A DNA stretch of 64,000 nt from Manis javanica (Eukaryota; Chordata; Mammalia; Pholidota; Manidae). The stretch is taken from the NCBI RefSeq assembly GCF_040802235.1, contig NC_133172.1:62689613-62753612 (forward strand), in the 5' to 3' direction. The notes beneath the pieces are model-generated. The model ran no database searches. It was not told the DNA's origin and saw only the letters and a list, made by a program, of their open reading frames with translations. Both the position numbers and the translations under genes were made by a program. Positions 1 to 11,250 of this stretch are shown piece by piece (position 1 is the first letter of the stretch; the number at the start of each line of letters is the position of its first letter).

Positions 1-507
1 GACGGGAGGGAAGGGGCCCTGGGCTGGAGGGCTGGACCTGGCCGACCCCTGCTGCCACCGCCCTGGAACCAGGAGCTACAGAGGCGACCAGGCAGAGGCG
101 AAGAGCATGGATGGAGGTTTGCAGCAATGGTCCTTCTCAGGTACTCTCCCTGCACGCCTGCCAGGGCTGGGGCTGGCCAGTCTGCTCAGACAGACAGAGG
201 GACACGGAGCAGGGGCTGAGGCAACGTAGGGAGGACAAGGGAAGAGAGGCAGGGGAGGCGGCAGCAGCAAAGGACACGGGGAGCAGTGCCGCCCCACCCC
301 CCACCAGCCACCAGGACACGGAGCTGCCTTCCCCCGCACACTGCCGGCTTCCTGCACTCTGCTGTCTGTGGCCACGGCTTCCAGGGGCCCTTTGGATACC
401 AGCGGGGGCTCCGTGGGAGAGAACCGAGCTCAGCCCCCCACCTCAGGTCCCTCCGCAGGCCCGCCCTGCACTCTCAGGCATGGCTGCTGTGTGAGCCTCC
501 CTCTTAC
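1..507 (-). other. Inside C16orf95, downstream of the module exon
   Basis: GC-rich sequence after the donor at 507-506. Open frames on both strands look like chance GC-rich frames. No further exon is recognised. Confidence 0.4.
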
Positions 508-654
508 CTTCTTGTGAGACCTCAGGGCCTGGGGCACCCAGTAGGGCATCACAGCCTGATTCCTAGGCATCGGGAGGCGGCCCCCAAAGCAGTGGCAGGG
601 GCAGGGGCAGGCCACAGTGGTTTGGAGGGTATAAGACCAGACCATCTTTTGTAT
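508..654 (-). CDS. C16orf95: C16orf95 orthologue, downstream module exon
   Basis: 147 nt (49 codons), phase 0-0. Acceptor ctctctgttag, donor AAG|GTAAGA. It encodes IQKMVWSYTLQTTVACPC, then CHCFGGRLPMPRNQAV, then MPYWVPQALRSHKK. The module aligns with the exon at 6053-6205 (FGG.LP.R..AV.PYWVP..LR). C16orf95 is an uncharacterised mammalian protein. I identify it from memory of the human protein and from its position just downstream of FBXO31. It has Cys-rich CPCPCHC before the module. Function unknown. Confidence 0.7.
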
Positions 655-3009
655 CTAACAGAGAGGAAGGGAAGAGAAAGGCCACTGGGTGATGGAGCCG
701 CCCTCTGGACAGCCTTGGCCTCAGGGACAGCGCCCTGGCCAACCCCTCTCCTACATGCCTCCCACAAACACACCCCAACTGCCCAACTGAGGGGGCACAG
801 TCTACCACATGATGCCCAGGGGGGGGCAGCAGGCCTTGTGTGGTCAGCCTGCCCTCATCACCCCACCTGCACCTCTGGGACACTCGGGCTGGCCCTGGTC
901 TGAGCCTGGTGGCCCCCAGAAGCTGCCCCTGGGCACATCTGGCCTCTCTGAGCCTCAGTGCCCTCCTCCAAAGGGGGCTCTGTCAGCACTGCACAGCCTC
1001 TGCCAGTGCACTCCCACAGCCGGGCTGTTCCCCGGGGGACAAGCAGTGCTTGCAGAGCCTGCAGAACGCCCACCGGGGCACCGGCTGCAGAGGCCGTGGA
1101 GCCCGAATGCCCATCAGTGAGGAGCAGCAAAGGATGGGGCCCAGGGACAAGGGGGACTGGGTGGCCCTGGAAAGAACGAGGCCAACCTGCCTGTCCTGCC
1201 ACAGAACGAGCGCCAACCGCAAGGCAGGGGGCACGGTGCACGCGGTGGGCTACCGTCTGCAGGCCTGGGGTGCAGAACTGCTGCGTGTGCACCGTGAGGT
1301 CACACCCTCACCCCAGCCGCTCGTCTCCCGAGCCCGCAACCTGTCACTCCCAGGAAAGGGACACGTACACTGCCCTGCCTGGCCAACGGAGAGAGGGAGG
1401 GACGGCAGCCAGGTTAGGGTCGCGGCCAAGGGGCCTGCCCGGCTCCTGCTGCCCGCGCATCTCTGCCATCACCACGAGAAGACCACGCCGGGGCCTGCCC
1501 ACCGCAGGGCCACACGCCACGCTGTGCCCTCTCCTCAGACACGTGAGCAAGAACAGTGATTGTCGTTCAAAGAGCACTTAGGGGACTTGCTGTTCACCAC
1601 TGGTGACACACCCAGAAAACCCCCGGGGCACACGGGAAGCCCCACGGGGCGGGGCGGAGGGCAGATCCTGTCAACGGACGCCCCGCACACCGCTGGGACG
1701 CTCGGCCGTGTGTCACGTCGTGCACACAAACACTGACGCCGCTGACTGCTGAGTGGAGCCTGCTGACGCCCCAGGGCTCCAGGGGCGCGGAAGGTGTGCG
1801 AGACGCAGGCACAGGGCGGCCGAGGGGCCCGACGGCTCCTCCACGGGAAGGTGTGCACGGCCCGGAGGGCCAGGAACCGCTGTCCGCCTCTGCACCTCCT
1901 CCACCCGGGCGCGGGGCGCCCCCCGCCTGAGCCCCTCTCGCCCAGCAGGACGGGGACACCCTGGCCAGTCCACCGGGCACTGGCCAAGCACGTTCTCTGC
2001 GACGGGCACTGCGCTGGAAGCAAGCCAGACCCTGCCCCGCCCACGGCAGCCCCCACACCCCACTCCGTGGGGAGGAATAAGGGCCGGGCTGTGGGGGAGC
2101 AGGAGGATCTAGGAGCGCTGCAAGCAGAAAAGTCTGTCTAAGAAGGCGCCGCTGGGCCGGGCCACAGGCGGGGAAGGCGGCCACGGCACGGATGCGGGCG
2201 GCAGAGCTGACCTCCCGGGCTGACTCTGGGCCGCCCACGCAGCAGCGATCCGCGTCTTGTTAAAAGGACCCGATTTTGCTCAGAGGCGAAGCACCCCGGC
2301 CAGAGGGAGCACATCGTCCAGTTGAGGCTTTGCAGGGATGGGTCTGGGGATGAGGACAATGGGTTGAAGGGGAAGTCACTGGGGCGTCTGGGGATATTTC
2401 ATCCCTGATAAGAGAAGAGAAGATGGGACAGCAAATCTTCTTGCCCCCTGGAAGACAGGGGGCCTCAGAAAAACATCCCAGTGTGAGAGACGCCCGCACC
2501 ACCACACAGCAACACCAGAGAGGGCACCAACCCCTGAGCGGAAGGGTGAAAAGAATCTGGGTCCCTGAGGACATTGTCAAGCCATAAAACTAACCCCGGA
2601 AGGATCCTCTCTCTGCCGAAGACCCCGGCTGAACGTTCTTTGCACCTGACACTTCCGCTCTGACGGAGCAGAGGCCCGCGGGGCATGTGGGAAGGAGGCT
2701 GGGGGGCCGGCCAGGGCAAGGCCAAGGGGGACCCCGGGAGCCGCATCCGGGCCTCTGACCCGCACTCACAGTACAGGGGGCAGGGCCATGGGGAGGCTCA
2801 GGACCAGACCCACAGTTTTAAAAGCTCGCGGGGCTGCAGATCAGAAATGGACAGTCAGAGCCAGAGAGGATGGAGGAAGGGAGGCGAGCGAGGAGGCCGA
2901 GCAGTCACCCCGTGGGGCATGCTGGGCACCTTGACTCCTATGTGCCTTCCATCCTGCACGGGGCTCCCTCTTCCCTGACGCCCAGCAGCACAGCTCAGGC
3001 GGAGAGCCC

Positions 3010-3135
3010 TGGACTCAGGGCCGGAGCCCCGGCTTCCAATCCCTGATCTGTGGCTGTGTGAGCTGAGCCCCTGTCCCTCTTTGGACCTCAGCGTGCCCAT
3101 CCGCTAAAGGGCTAGAGTGACACCTGCCCTGCCCA
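3010..3135 (+). repeat. MIR SINE
   Basis: Diverged MIR in forward orientation: GACTCAGGGCCGGAGC, TTCCAATCCCTGATCTGTGG, CTGTGTGAGCTGAGCCCCTG, then GGACCTCAGCGTGCCCATCC, following the order of the consensus. Confidence 0.7.
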
Positions 3136-3234
3136 CTCAGATGGTACATGAGCAGCTGGAGGGGATGAGGCTGTCATCACTGCCCAGAACAAGGTGACAG
3201 TCATCTTGAAGCCAGTGACCCCTCTGAGAGTTTA

Positions 3235-5930
3235 TTAAAAAACAGGAAGTGAGAGAGATGACATCACTACAGAGTCTACTGATATTGAAGGGCGGTGCAA
3301 GGACATCAGGCCAATAAATTCGACAGTGATGCAATGGACACATTCCTTGAAATAGAGCTCCCTGAAGAAGAACAGATAACTGGGATGGCTCCGTAGCAAT
3401 GAAAGAAATTAAATCTGTAGGTGAAAACCTTCCCACACAGCAGGCTCCAGACCCACATGGCTCCACAGGTAAATCCCACCACACATTCAAGGAAGAAGCG
3501 ACGTCAATTCTACACGACACCCTCAGAGAGCGGGAGGGCCTGTCACACACTCCTTCTACAAAGGCATTACGAGAAAAATATGGCTCGAGATCCCTCATGA
3601 ACGCAGATATAAAAAATTCTCGTCAAATATCTCAAAAGGATAATGCATTGCGATTAAATGGGGCTCATCCTAGGAAAGGTTGGCTTACCTTTTGAAAACC
3701 AATCATTGTAAGTCATCATATTAACAAACCAAAACAGAAAAACTGCAGGATGACTTGAAGAGACACAGGCAAAACCCAACATTTGTTTCTGATAAAAACT
3801 CTCAGCAAACTAGGAACAGAAGGGGATCCCCTCAGCCTGACAGAGGGCACGTACAGCTGACAGACTTAACGGTGCAAACATGAAAGCTGTTCCACTAAGA
3901 TCAGGAAAAAGACAAGGATGCTTGTCTCCCCACTCTGCTCAGCAGTGCACTGGAAGTTCTAACCAGTGTATCAAACAAGAAAAATAAGTACAAAGCATCC
4001 ATATCGGAAAAGAAGAAAACTATCTCTGTCTGCAGATGGCATGGGCATCTCTGTACAAAATCTGACAGAATCTTTAAAAAGCATTAGAATGAATTTAGCA
4101 ACATGGTGAGATACAAGATCAAAATACAAAAATCAATGGCATTTCTAAATACTAGCAATGAACAATCATAAATTAAATTCCAAAAACGACGTCATCAAAA
4201 CTATGAAATATTTATGGATAGATCCTACAAAAGGTATTCAACTAAACAACTTTTAGTACACTAAAAACTGCAAAATATTTCTAAGAAATATTAAAAATGA
4301 CTTAAATACAGAGACTACCATGTTTGTGGGTCAGAGGCCTCCATATTGTCAAAAAGACAATTCTCTTCAAATGGATCCAGACGCACACCAATCACAATCC
4401 CAGTAGGACCTTTTTGTAGAAATCGATAAACTGATTCTAAAATTCACATGGAAATGCAAAGAACCTAGAACAACCAACTTTGAAAAGGAAAAACAACATT
4501 GGAGAATTAACACTATTATTTCCAGAATGGTACTGGCATGAAGGCGGATAATTAACAGAACAGAACAGAGTTCAGAAACAGACCCACATGTATGTGGACA
4601 ACCGATTTTTGACAAAGGTGCAAAAACAAGTCAGTGGAAAAGACGATCTTTACAACACATGGTGTTAGAATAAGTGCACATCCATATGCAAAAAATGAAT
4701 TCCAATGCATACCTTATGCAATACACAAAAATTAACCCAAAATGGGCCACAGACCTAAACATAAACTGTGAACTATAAAATTTCTAGAAGAAAGTCTTCT
4801 CCTAAGCTTTCTGACCCTGCGATAGGCAAAGACTTCTCTGAAATGCTCAGAAAGCATAATCCATTGCTGTACTGGGGGCAGGCACACCAGGAGATGCAGG
4901 AAAGGTCAGACTGACAGACTGGACTTGATCACAATTTACAGCTTCTGCTCTTTCAAAGACACTGATAAGAGAATAAAAAAGCACAAGCCAAAGATAGGAT
5001 AAAATATCTGCAAACTGAATATCTGATAAAGAACTCGTATCCAGAATATATAAAGAATTCAAAATTCAGTAATAAAAAAAAAACAATTTTTCTAATGGGA
5101 AAAATCTTTGGACTCTTACACATCAAATAAGATATGCAGATGGCAAAAGCATATGAAGAGATGCTCAACATCATTAAGTCGTTATAAAAATACAAGTTAA
5201 AACTACAATGAGATGCACATATTAAAATGGCTAAAATTAAAAAGCCAGACCAACGCAAGCATTAATGAAGACATAGAGGACCTGGAACTTTATACACTGT
5301 GGGAAGGAATGTAAAAAATACAGCCACTGTGGAAAACAGCTGAGTTTCTTAAAAAGTTAAGCATATACTACTCATATGACCCAGCAATTCTTCTCCTAGG
5401 TATTCGCCCAAGAAAAATGAAGGCATGCTCACACAAAGACGCGTACACAAATGCTCCCAGCAGCTTTATCTGTGACAGACAAAACTTGGGACATGACCTA
5501 GATGTCCTCACTGATGAATGGGTACATGGGTCTGTTTGTACAATCAAACACCACACGGCTCTAAAGAGGACAGATGCACACGACCACGTGGATGAATCTT
5601 AAAAATAATCATCCTGAGTGGAGCCAGACAAGCAGGTCACACTCACGATCCCATCTGTGTAACATGACAGAAACACAGACTCCTCTATGGCATCAGAAAT
5701 AGATCAGTGGCTACCTGGGGACAGCGGGGTAGGGAGGGCTGGGGGTGGGGGGGTTTACACAGGGCACTGGAAAGCCTTTTAGGGTTGTGGTATGTACACC
5801 AGCTCAATTTCAGCCATGGTTTCATAGGTATATACATATGCCAAGATTCAGCAAACTGTACACTTACATGTGTGTCACTCATAACCCTCTAGGTCTACTT
5901 TTTAAAAAATCCAGTCAAAAAAGAAAAGAC
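3235..5930 (+). repeat. L1 LINE fragment: ORF2 (reverse transcriptase to C-terminus) and 3'UTR
   Basis: Continuous homology to mammalian L1 on the plus strand. The ORF2 part includes AGGGTTGGCTTACC-type, ATGGCATGGGCATCTCTGTA (decayed catalytic-loop region), TGACCCAGCAATTCTTCTCC and CAAAACTTGG blocks. It ends in the G-rich 3'UTR at about 5700-5760. It is riddled with stops and frameshifts, has lost its 5' half, and is inactive. It lies antisense to C16orf95. Confidence 0.85.
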
Positions 5931-6052
5931 ACAAACTGCTTCCCAGAAATTTTTAAATAACATTCATATAATACTTATGATTCTGAAGGGTGACTGGTCC
6001 CTGGAAGTGCACCCTGAACCCAGGTGAAGATCCGCTGCTTCGAGCCACCTAC

Positions 6053-6205
6053 CTGCTTCTGGGGTCTCAGGGACAGAGGAACCCAGTACGGCAGCACTGC
6101 CTCAGCCCTGGACCCTGGCAGGCAGCCCCCGAATTTGATCTGGCATGCACAGCAGACGGGCTCGTCATGAGCGGTGCTGTAGACAGGACACATCTGAGCG
6201 GGAGC
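6053..6205 (-). CDS. C16orf95: C16orf95 orthologue, upstream module exon
   Basis: 153 nt if the acceptor is ctctctccag at 6206; donor CAG|GTAGGT, phase 0-0. It encodes APAQMCPVYSTAHDEPVCC, then ACQIKFGGCLPGSRAEAV, then LPYWVPLSLRPQKQ. This closely matches the human C16orf95 segment I remember (CCECQTRFGGRLPV, then LPYWVPLSLRPRKQ). A second AG 12 nt further in would give a shorter exon starting at the ATG at 6193. In order it splices to the exon at 508-654. Function unknown. Confidence 0.75.
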
Positions 6206-8029
6206 CTGGAGAGAGAGAACTGGAGATGATGGTACACTGCAGTGTGAGCCAGGGAACTCTCTGGAACAATTAAACCAAGGCCCAGAGGGAGCCGGCGTTG
6301 AGGCAGGTATTAGGGGGCAGAGACAGGGGCCTCGGCTCCCATGGCAGCTCAGAAGTGGCAGGCTACCTCGGCTGGCCCCTCAAAGCCTTCTGGGGCGACC
6401 ACCAGAACGTGCAGACCAGTGTGCTAGGACTCACATCCCAACTGCCATGTTACTGCGGGTGAGTCCATTCCCCTCTGAAAACTGGGAAGCACAGTTCTGG
6501 TGGGAGATGACTGCTTTTTTGGGGGTTCTCTGTCAGTACTCATATAGGGCTTTACGTTTGCAAAGGCTTCCATATCCTTCCCATGTGATCCTCACCAAAA
6601 CCACAGGCGAGGGGAGGGGTAGTCATCCTGCCCACAGACAGAGGAAGAAGCCGATGCCCACAGCAGTTACAGTAGGGACAGCAACGGTTCTCCCCGGCCT
6701 CCCGAACCCCTCTCGGTGTGTCCTGAGGAGTTCCGGGCTGTGGACAGGCAGTGGGTGGCCCTACACCAAGCCTGGGGGTCAGTGAGGCCCTGTAACCACA
6801 GCTCCCAGGTCCGACACACCCACTAATGATATGCTGCCTCTGGGCCCCTTCTCTGCTCTCCACACCCACCGGGGCGTTTTGGGATTAGGGCAAAGTAGCT
6901 GACAGTTTGCTTTCCTTACCAAGTGATCTGTGAGACACACTTCTTTCCCAAAGGTTTGAAATGTGTCTTCCTAAAAAAGAAGAACATAAGGCTTAGAAAA
7001 AGCTCCAGGCTTTGTGTAAACTTGGGGGAGGAAAGCCTTCTGGGAACTTCTTGAATGGTATCATTAAAACCCTCGGTGAACAGGGTCACTTTCTGAGCCT
7101 AAGAGGGGGTATGCGGGGACAACTGCAGGTTCACGAGCTAATGTCTGGGAGCTCCCAGGTATCGGGTTCCTGCAGAACCGTGTCCTCGGATCTACTTGCT
7201 TCAGGCACACTCCCCTGGAGCTGTGCTAGGCCCTTAGGAGAGACAAGAACATTCCAACAGGGGAAGAACTTTCCGAGACATGGAGCTGCCAACCACCGCA
7301 CCTGTGATTTATCAGACACCCCCCAGCTTACTTACAAAACTGAAGGAAACATTGTCGAAAGTGTACATTTACTGAAACTCCTTCCAGCATAAAATCGTGG
7401 ACGCGTTGATTCTGGGATGAGAATCATTTGGGGCTACACAGACTCTGTTAACAGTCTTCCCCATTCTCCCACCAACAAACGCTAGCATGTTGGCCATATA
7501 GTCTCCAGGGCGCATAAATCCAACACAGAACAAAGCCGGGTGTCTGGGACAGTGACCTGTCAAGTGTTTTGTAACATGGGCACCACAAAGTGATACAAGT
7601 GACACAGTGTTTCTGTGTTTCATTAAATATCATTGCTATTTCCTTACACAGTATCTTCAGGTCACCGAGCTCAGCTCGGCCAGCTGTGCTTGAAAACAGA
7701 TAAGAGGGGTGATTGGTGCCTTGCGCAGCTGGTAGGGACAGCACGGCCCTCCCAGGGGCCACCCCGCTCGGGTGGTGACTGCAGGTGGGCCGGACCCACT
7801 TCCAGCCGTGCAGGCGAGGCCAGTGGCGCAGGGACCGGCTCCGCACGGTATCATCACCCGGGGTCCCCCAGGGAAACGCTCTCTGGGTTAAACTCCTTCG
7901 TTCTAATATCGCCGGGAAAGAGAATCGCTTTTCCCGTGGCGGTGACGGTCTCGGCGGTCATGCTCTCTCCAGGAGGGACGCCAGCGCCCAGGAGAGCGGG
8001 GCTGATAGACGGGGTCCCGGGCCGCGGTC
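6206..8029. other. C16orf95 5' region without an assigned exon
   Basis: One or more 5' exons of C16orf95 should lie here or in the CpG island, ending in phase 0, but I could not identify one. At 6540-6670 a GGGCTTTACG...GTGATCCTCACCA stretch resembles a MIR-type 3' end (weak). Otherwise unassigned. Confidence 0.4.
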
Positions 8030-8500
8030 CTTGCGCACGTGGGTGCGGCCGAGCCTGAAGACGCAGCCCTGAGGCTCTCGGTGGGACGGGATACTGCCTG
8101 GGCGCTGGCGGCTGTGCAGGCGCGGGCTCCGCCCAGTCGCCGCGGTGCGAGCCGCCGCCGCGGCGGGGCGATGAGCCCGACGGGCAGGACGCCGGCGCGC
8201 GTTGGCCCGTCCGACGCGCTCCGGACGAGTGCGTGCCGACAGGGCTTCCGGCCGCCGCAGGGCTCCCGGCAGAGCGCGCCGCAGCTCCGCCCGGCCGCTA
8301 CCAAACGCAGGCGACGGAGACCACCGCGAAGATGGAGAAGCGCGCGAGGCCTGCCCACTGCGCGCCCCTACTCCCGGGAGCAGCCTCAACCCCGCCACCA
8401 GCCGGCCGCTGCCCGGGACCGCCCCTTCCGCCCGCACGGGACACGCCCCTTCCGGCCTTTGCGGGCACCCTCGCCCCGCTGATTGACACGCACTCAGCCA
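8030..8500. promoter_or_regulatory. CpG island, probable C16orf95 promoter
   Basis: Very CpG-dense, with a CCAAT box in the plus sense near 8498 and ATTGAC (reverse CCAAT-like) near 8482. No TATA box. It lies about 1.8 kb upstream of the first recognised C16orf95 exon, so it is a reasonable promoter for that gene, possibly with divergent transcription. Open frames over it are typical of GC-rich DNA and give no recognisable protein. Confidence 0.6.
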
Positions 8501-9729
8501 ATAAGCAATCGCCTTCTAGGCCTGGGCACTTATCTGGCGGTTGATGGGTCCCCGACGGTAGGGCCCCAGGGTCCGCGGGTTGACGGGTCAGCGCGGTGGG
8601 CCTGGCGGAGCGGAGGTGAGGCCCCGCGCAGGGAATATCCTACGGTCCCTGGGTTGTCCCCGAAGCCCACCTACTCGGAGCCGGGAACGCCTACTCGCCA
8701 TTTCCGTTGGAGGGGCCTGTGGGGCGCCCCATTGGGGGTCTCTGTTCCCTGGAAGGAGAGTTGAGGTGCGAGCCGCGCCCCCGCCTTCCGGTCGGTCGGG
8801 GTGCGCGGGCACGGGCCGAGGCTGGTCTTGGGGCACCGCGAAGCAGCTCCGTACGAGTAGGTCCCACGCGGTACTTGGGACATCCTTGCATTTAAAGTAG
8901 CTCGTTTTTCTGAAATTCAGGTTTAACTGCGCGCCGCATTTCCCTTGCTCCATCTGGCAGCCCTATGGGCTCAAGTTGTGACTTAGAAAAATAGGTATTT
9001 CTCGAGCAAGCTGGGGTTTAAAAGGCGGTGGAATTTGGAACATCCTGCTTGTATTTTCAGCCTTAACCTCCCCTTCACCGCCCTCCTCCTGTGCTCAGTA
9101 CTCTGGGCGGTTGCTGACCTAAAGGCAAGATGTATGTCTTTGCTTTCTGTCTATGTTGCTTTAGCTTATCACAGACTCCCAATTTGTATTTCTTGGAAAG
9201 GAGTTTCTCCCCACTTTTCAGTATTTTCATGCTGACTTTATGCTCTCAGTGACTTTATTTGCCCAGCCCATCCTAAGGAACTGTAGCAAACAAGGTGCTC
9301 CTGGGCACTGCTCGGATTTCTTGGCTCTGATACCTAACCACTGAGGTCAGGACCTTAGCGCGCAGGCTGAGCTTGGAGCCAGGACACACGGGCATGCCTT
9401 CCTTGCCTAACGGTGCTCGCTGGGCAGAGCCGCTACCCTGTCGCCTGCCAGATGTTTCAAACATCTCTCTCTCTCTGAATATGTGTGTGTATAGATTTTG
9501 TCACAGGTCCCTTACAGCTAATGACAAAATCATCCAGGAATCTCGCCGTTAGCCTGGCACTTCACTTACAGCTGCCTTGTCTCTGCCTGCGTTGGAGCAC
9601 TTTTGGCTTCCCTGTCCCCTGGAAGCGCTGGCCCTTACCACTGGGACATGAAACTTGCTGTTTCATGTTAAGAATAGGTCATCACCATCCCCACCCCACC
9701 GCAGGAACAGCTAAAATTAAAAAGACTAA

Positions 9730-10160
9730 CTACCAAGTTTGTTGAGGTTGAGGCAGCTGGAACCCTGCTACATTGCTCATGAAATTGATACAGCCGTATT
9801 GGACTACTGTTTTGGCAGTATTTGCAAAACCTAAACGTTAATACTCTGTAATCAAGCAGTCCCTTGCCTGGGAATACACCCAAGAGAAGTGAGAGTTTAT
9901 GTCCACGAGAAGACATGGACAAAAACATCCATATCAACTCTTTGAACAGCTCCAAACTGGAAATGACCCAAATATCCATCTATAGGAGCAATGATCTTTA
10001 AAAGAATTAATGGCATTTTCACATGAAGGAACACTAGATGATGATGAACAATCACACAACCACGACCCACAACAGTGTGGACGAAACACACAAAGCAGCA
10101 AGCGCCCGCAGCACCCGTGATTCCATGAGAATGAGATTCAAAGCCGTGAGAGCAGACTGA
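9730..10160 (+). repeat. L1 LINE 3' fragment
   Basis: Blocks in L1 order: CTGGGAATACACCCAAGAGA, GACATGGACAAAAACATCCA, ACTGGAAATGACCCAAATAT, ending in the ORF2/3'UTR transition (GTGATTCCATGAGAATGAG). Truncated and non-functional. Confidence 0.75.
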
Positions 10161-10244
10161 TGGCCAGGCCAGCTGGGGAGCCAAAGGTCCCGGAGCCCAC
10201 GCGCCCCGCCCCCGGCGGTCCCGGTAACAAGGGCCAGACTCCAG

Positions 10245-10330
10245 TCCCCGCCTCCCTCTTACTGTATCAGGCAAGCCACCTAACGTTTCCAAGCTCAGTT
10301 TCACCTATAAAAACACTGACAACCAGAGTG
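10245..10330 (+). repeat. MIR SINE fragment
   Basis: CAGGCAAGCCACCTAACGTT, followed by TCAGTTTCACCTATAAAAAC, resembles the gggcaagtcacttaacctc / cctcagtttcctcatctgtaaa part of MIR. Confidence 0.6.
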
Positions 10331-11129
10331 TGGAAAGTGCGTAAGAGACAGCCAGGCGTGGGGTGTCTGTGCACGTTCACTGCCTTGAGTGAGTGTGGGA
10401 GAACGGTTCGTTTTTCCTCTCTTTTCCCTTATTCTTCCCACTTTAAGCAGGGGTTTGCACACCGCCACAGCCTCGGGAAGGAAGGGGGACCGAGAAGCCT
10501 GTGATCTTCAAACATTGTCTGCCAGGCTTTTGTTTCCGCAGCCCCCAGGCAGCTGGAGGCACAGCAGAGGGAGCTCTGGGCCGACGGGAGCGTTAGGACG
10601 GGGCATTCGCCGCCAGGGGCCCTCGCTGAGCGCATGAGTCAGGCTTGGCATTCCGCCTGCGTTTGACCTGGGCCCCTGCACCTGCTCCAAGGGGCCACCT
10701 CATAGGACTCGCACCTTACAGGCCCTGCTGTTGACCAGGGGTCTAATGGCGACCCTGTGGAAGCCTGACACCCAGGCAGCAGGAGCCAGCAGACCAGAGG
10801 GGGCTGTCGACCTAGCTAGAAGCCCACAGAGAAGCAGCGGGCCCTGCAGCAGGCGTGGCTGGCACCTGTGCATCCCCCAACACTCACATGTCTGCCAACT
10901 GCTGTCTGCCCAGCAAAGACTCCTGCTCCCCAGGGTCTCCTGGCCCGCGCCTGGGGGCAGGCCAGGAGTGTCGGGGAGTGATGCCCCTGGGCGCAGCCCT
11001 CAGCAGCGATGGGAAGGTGGATGAGCACCCAAGCTGCTGCGCTCTGCAGGCAGCACAACTGGGGCATGTTCCATGCTGTCACCCAGCACCCCCACGGGGC
11101 TGGACCCCAGCTGTCCATCGTGTCGCCCT

Positions 11130-11250
11130 GTTTTCCTGACTCCCCATCTCACATCCCACAGCCTGTCTCCCAGATCCTCTCCCTAATAAACTGCAGATCT
11201 CCATCTCAGGGTTGCCTTTGAGGGGAACCCAATCAAGACAACCCCTTCCT
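11130..11250 (+). repeat. Old retroelement 3' end, family uncertain
   Basis: CTCCCTAATAAACTGCAGAT, then CTCAGGGTTGCCTTTGAGGG and GAACCCAATCAAGAC resemble the 3' end shared by some mammalian retroelements (AATAAA followed by ggggaacccaa..aagac). The family is not resolved. Confidence 0.35.

Larger units (their letters stand above)
655..6052 (-). other. C16orf95 intron between the two module exons
   Basis: The first 2.3 kb (655-3000) is GC-rich with no recognised exon. A MIR (3010-3135) and a long L1 fragment (3235-5930) fill the rest. Confidence 0.6.

Noticed and set aside
549-773. YKRW-containing frame resembling a human C16orf95 'TYKK' segment
   Set aside because: It is in a different frame from the FGG..PYWVP module in the same exon, so the likeness is chance.
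3235-5930. L1 element as a possibly active copy
   Set aside because: It lacks the 5'UTR, ORF1 and the start of ORF2, and the remaining ORF2 is full of stops and frameshifts.
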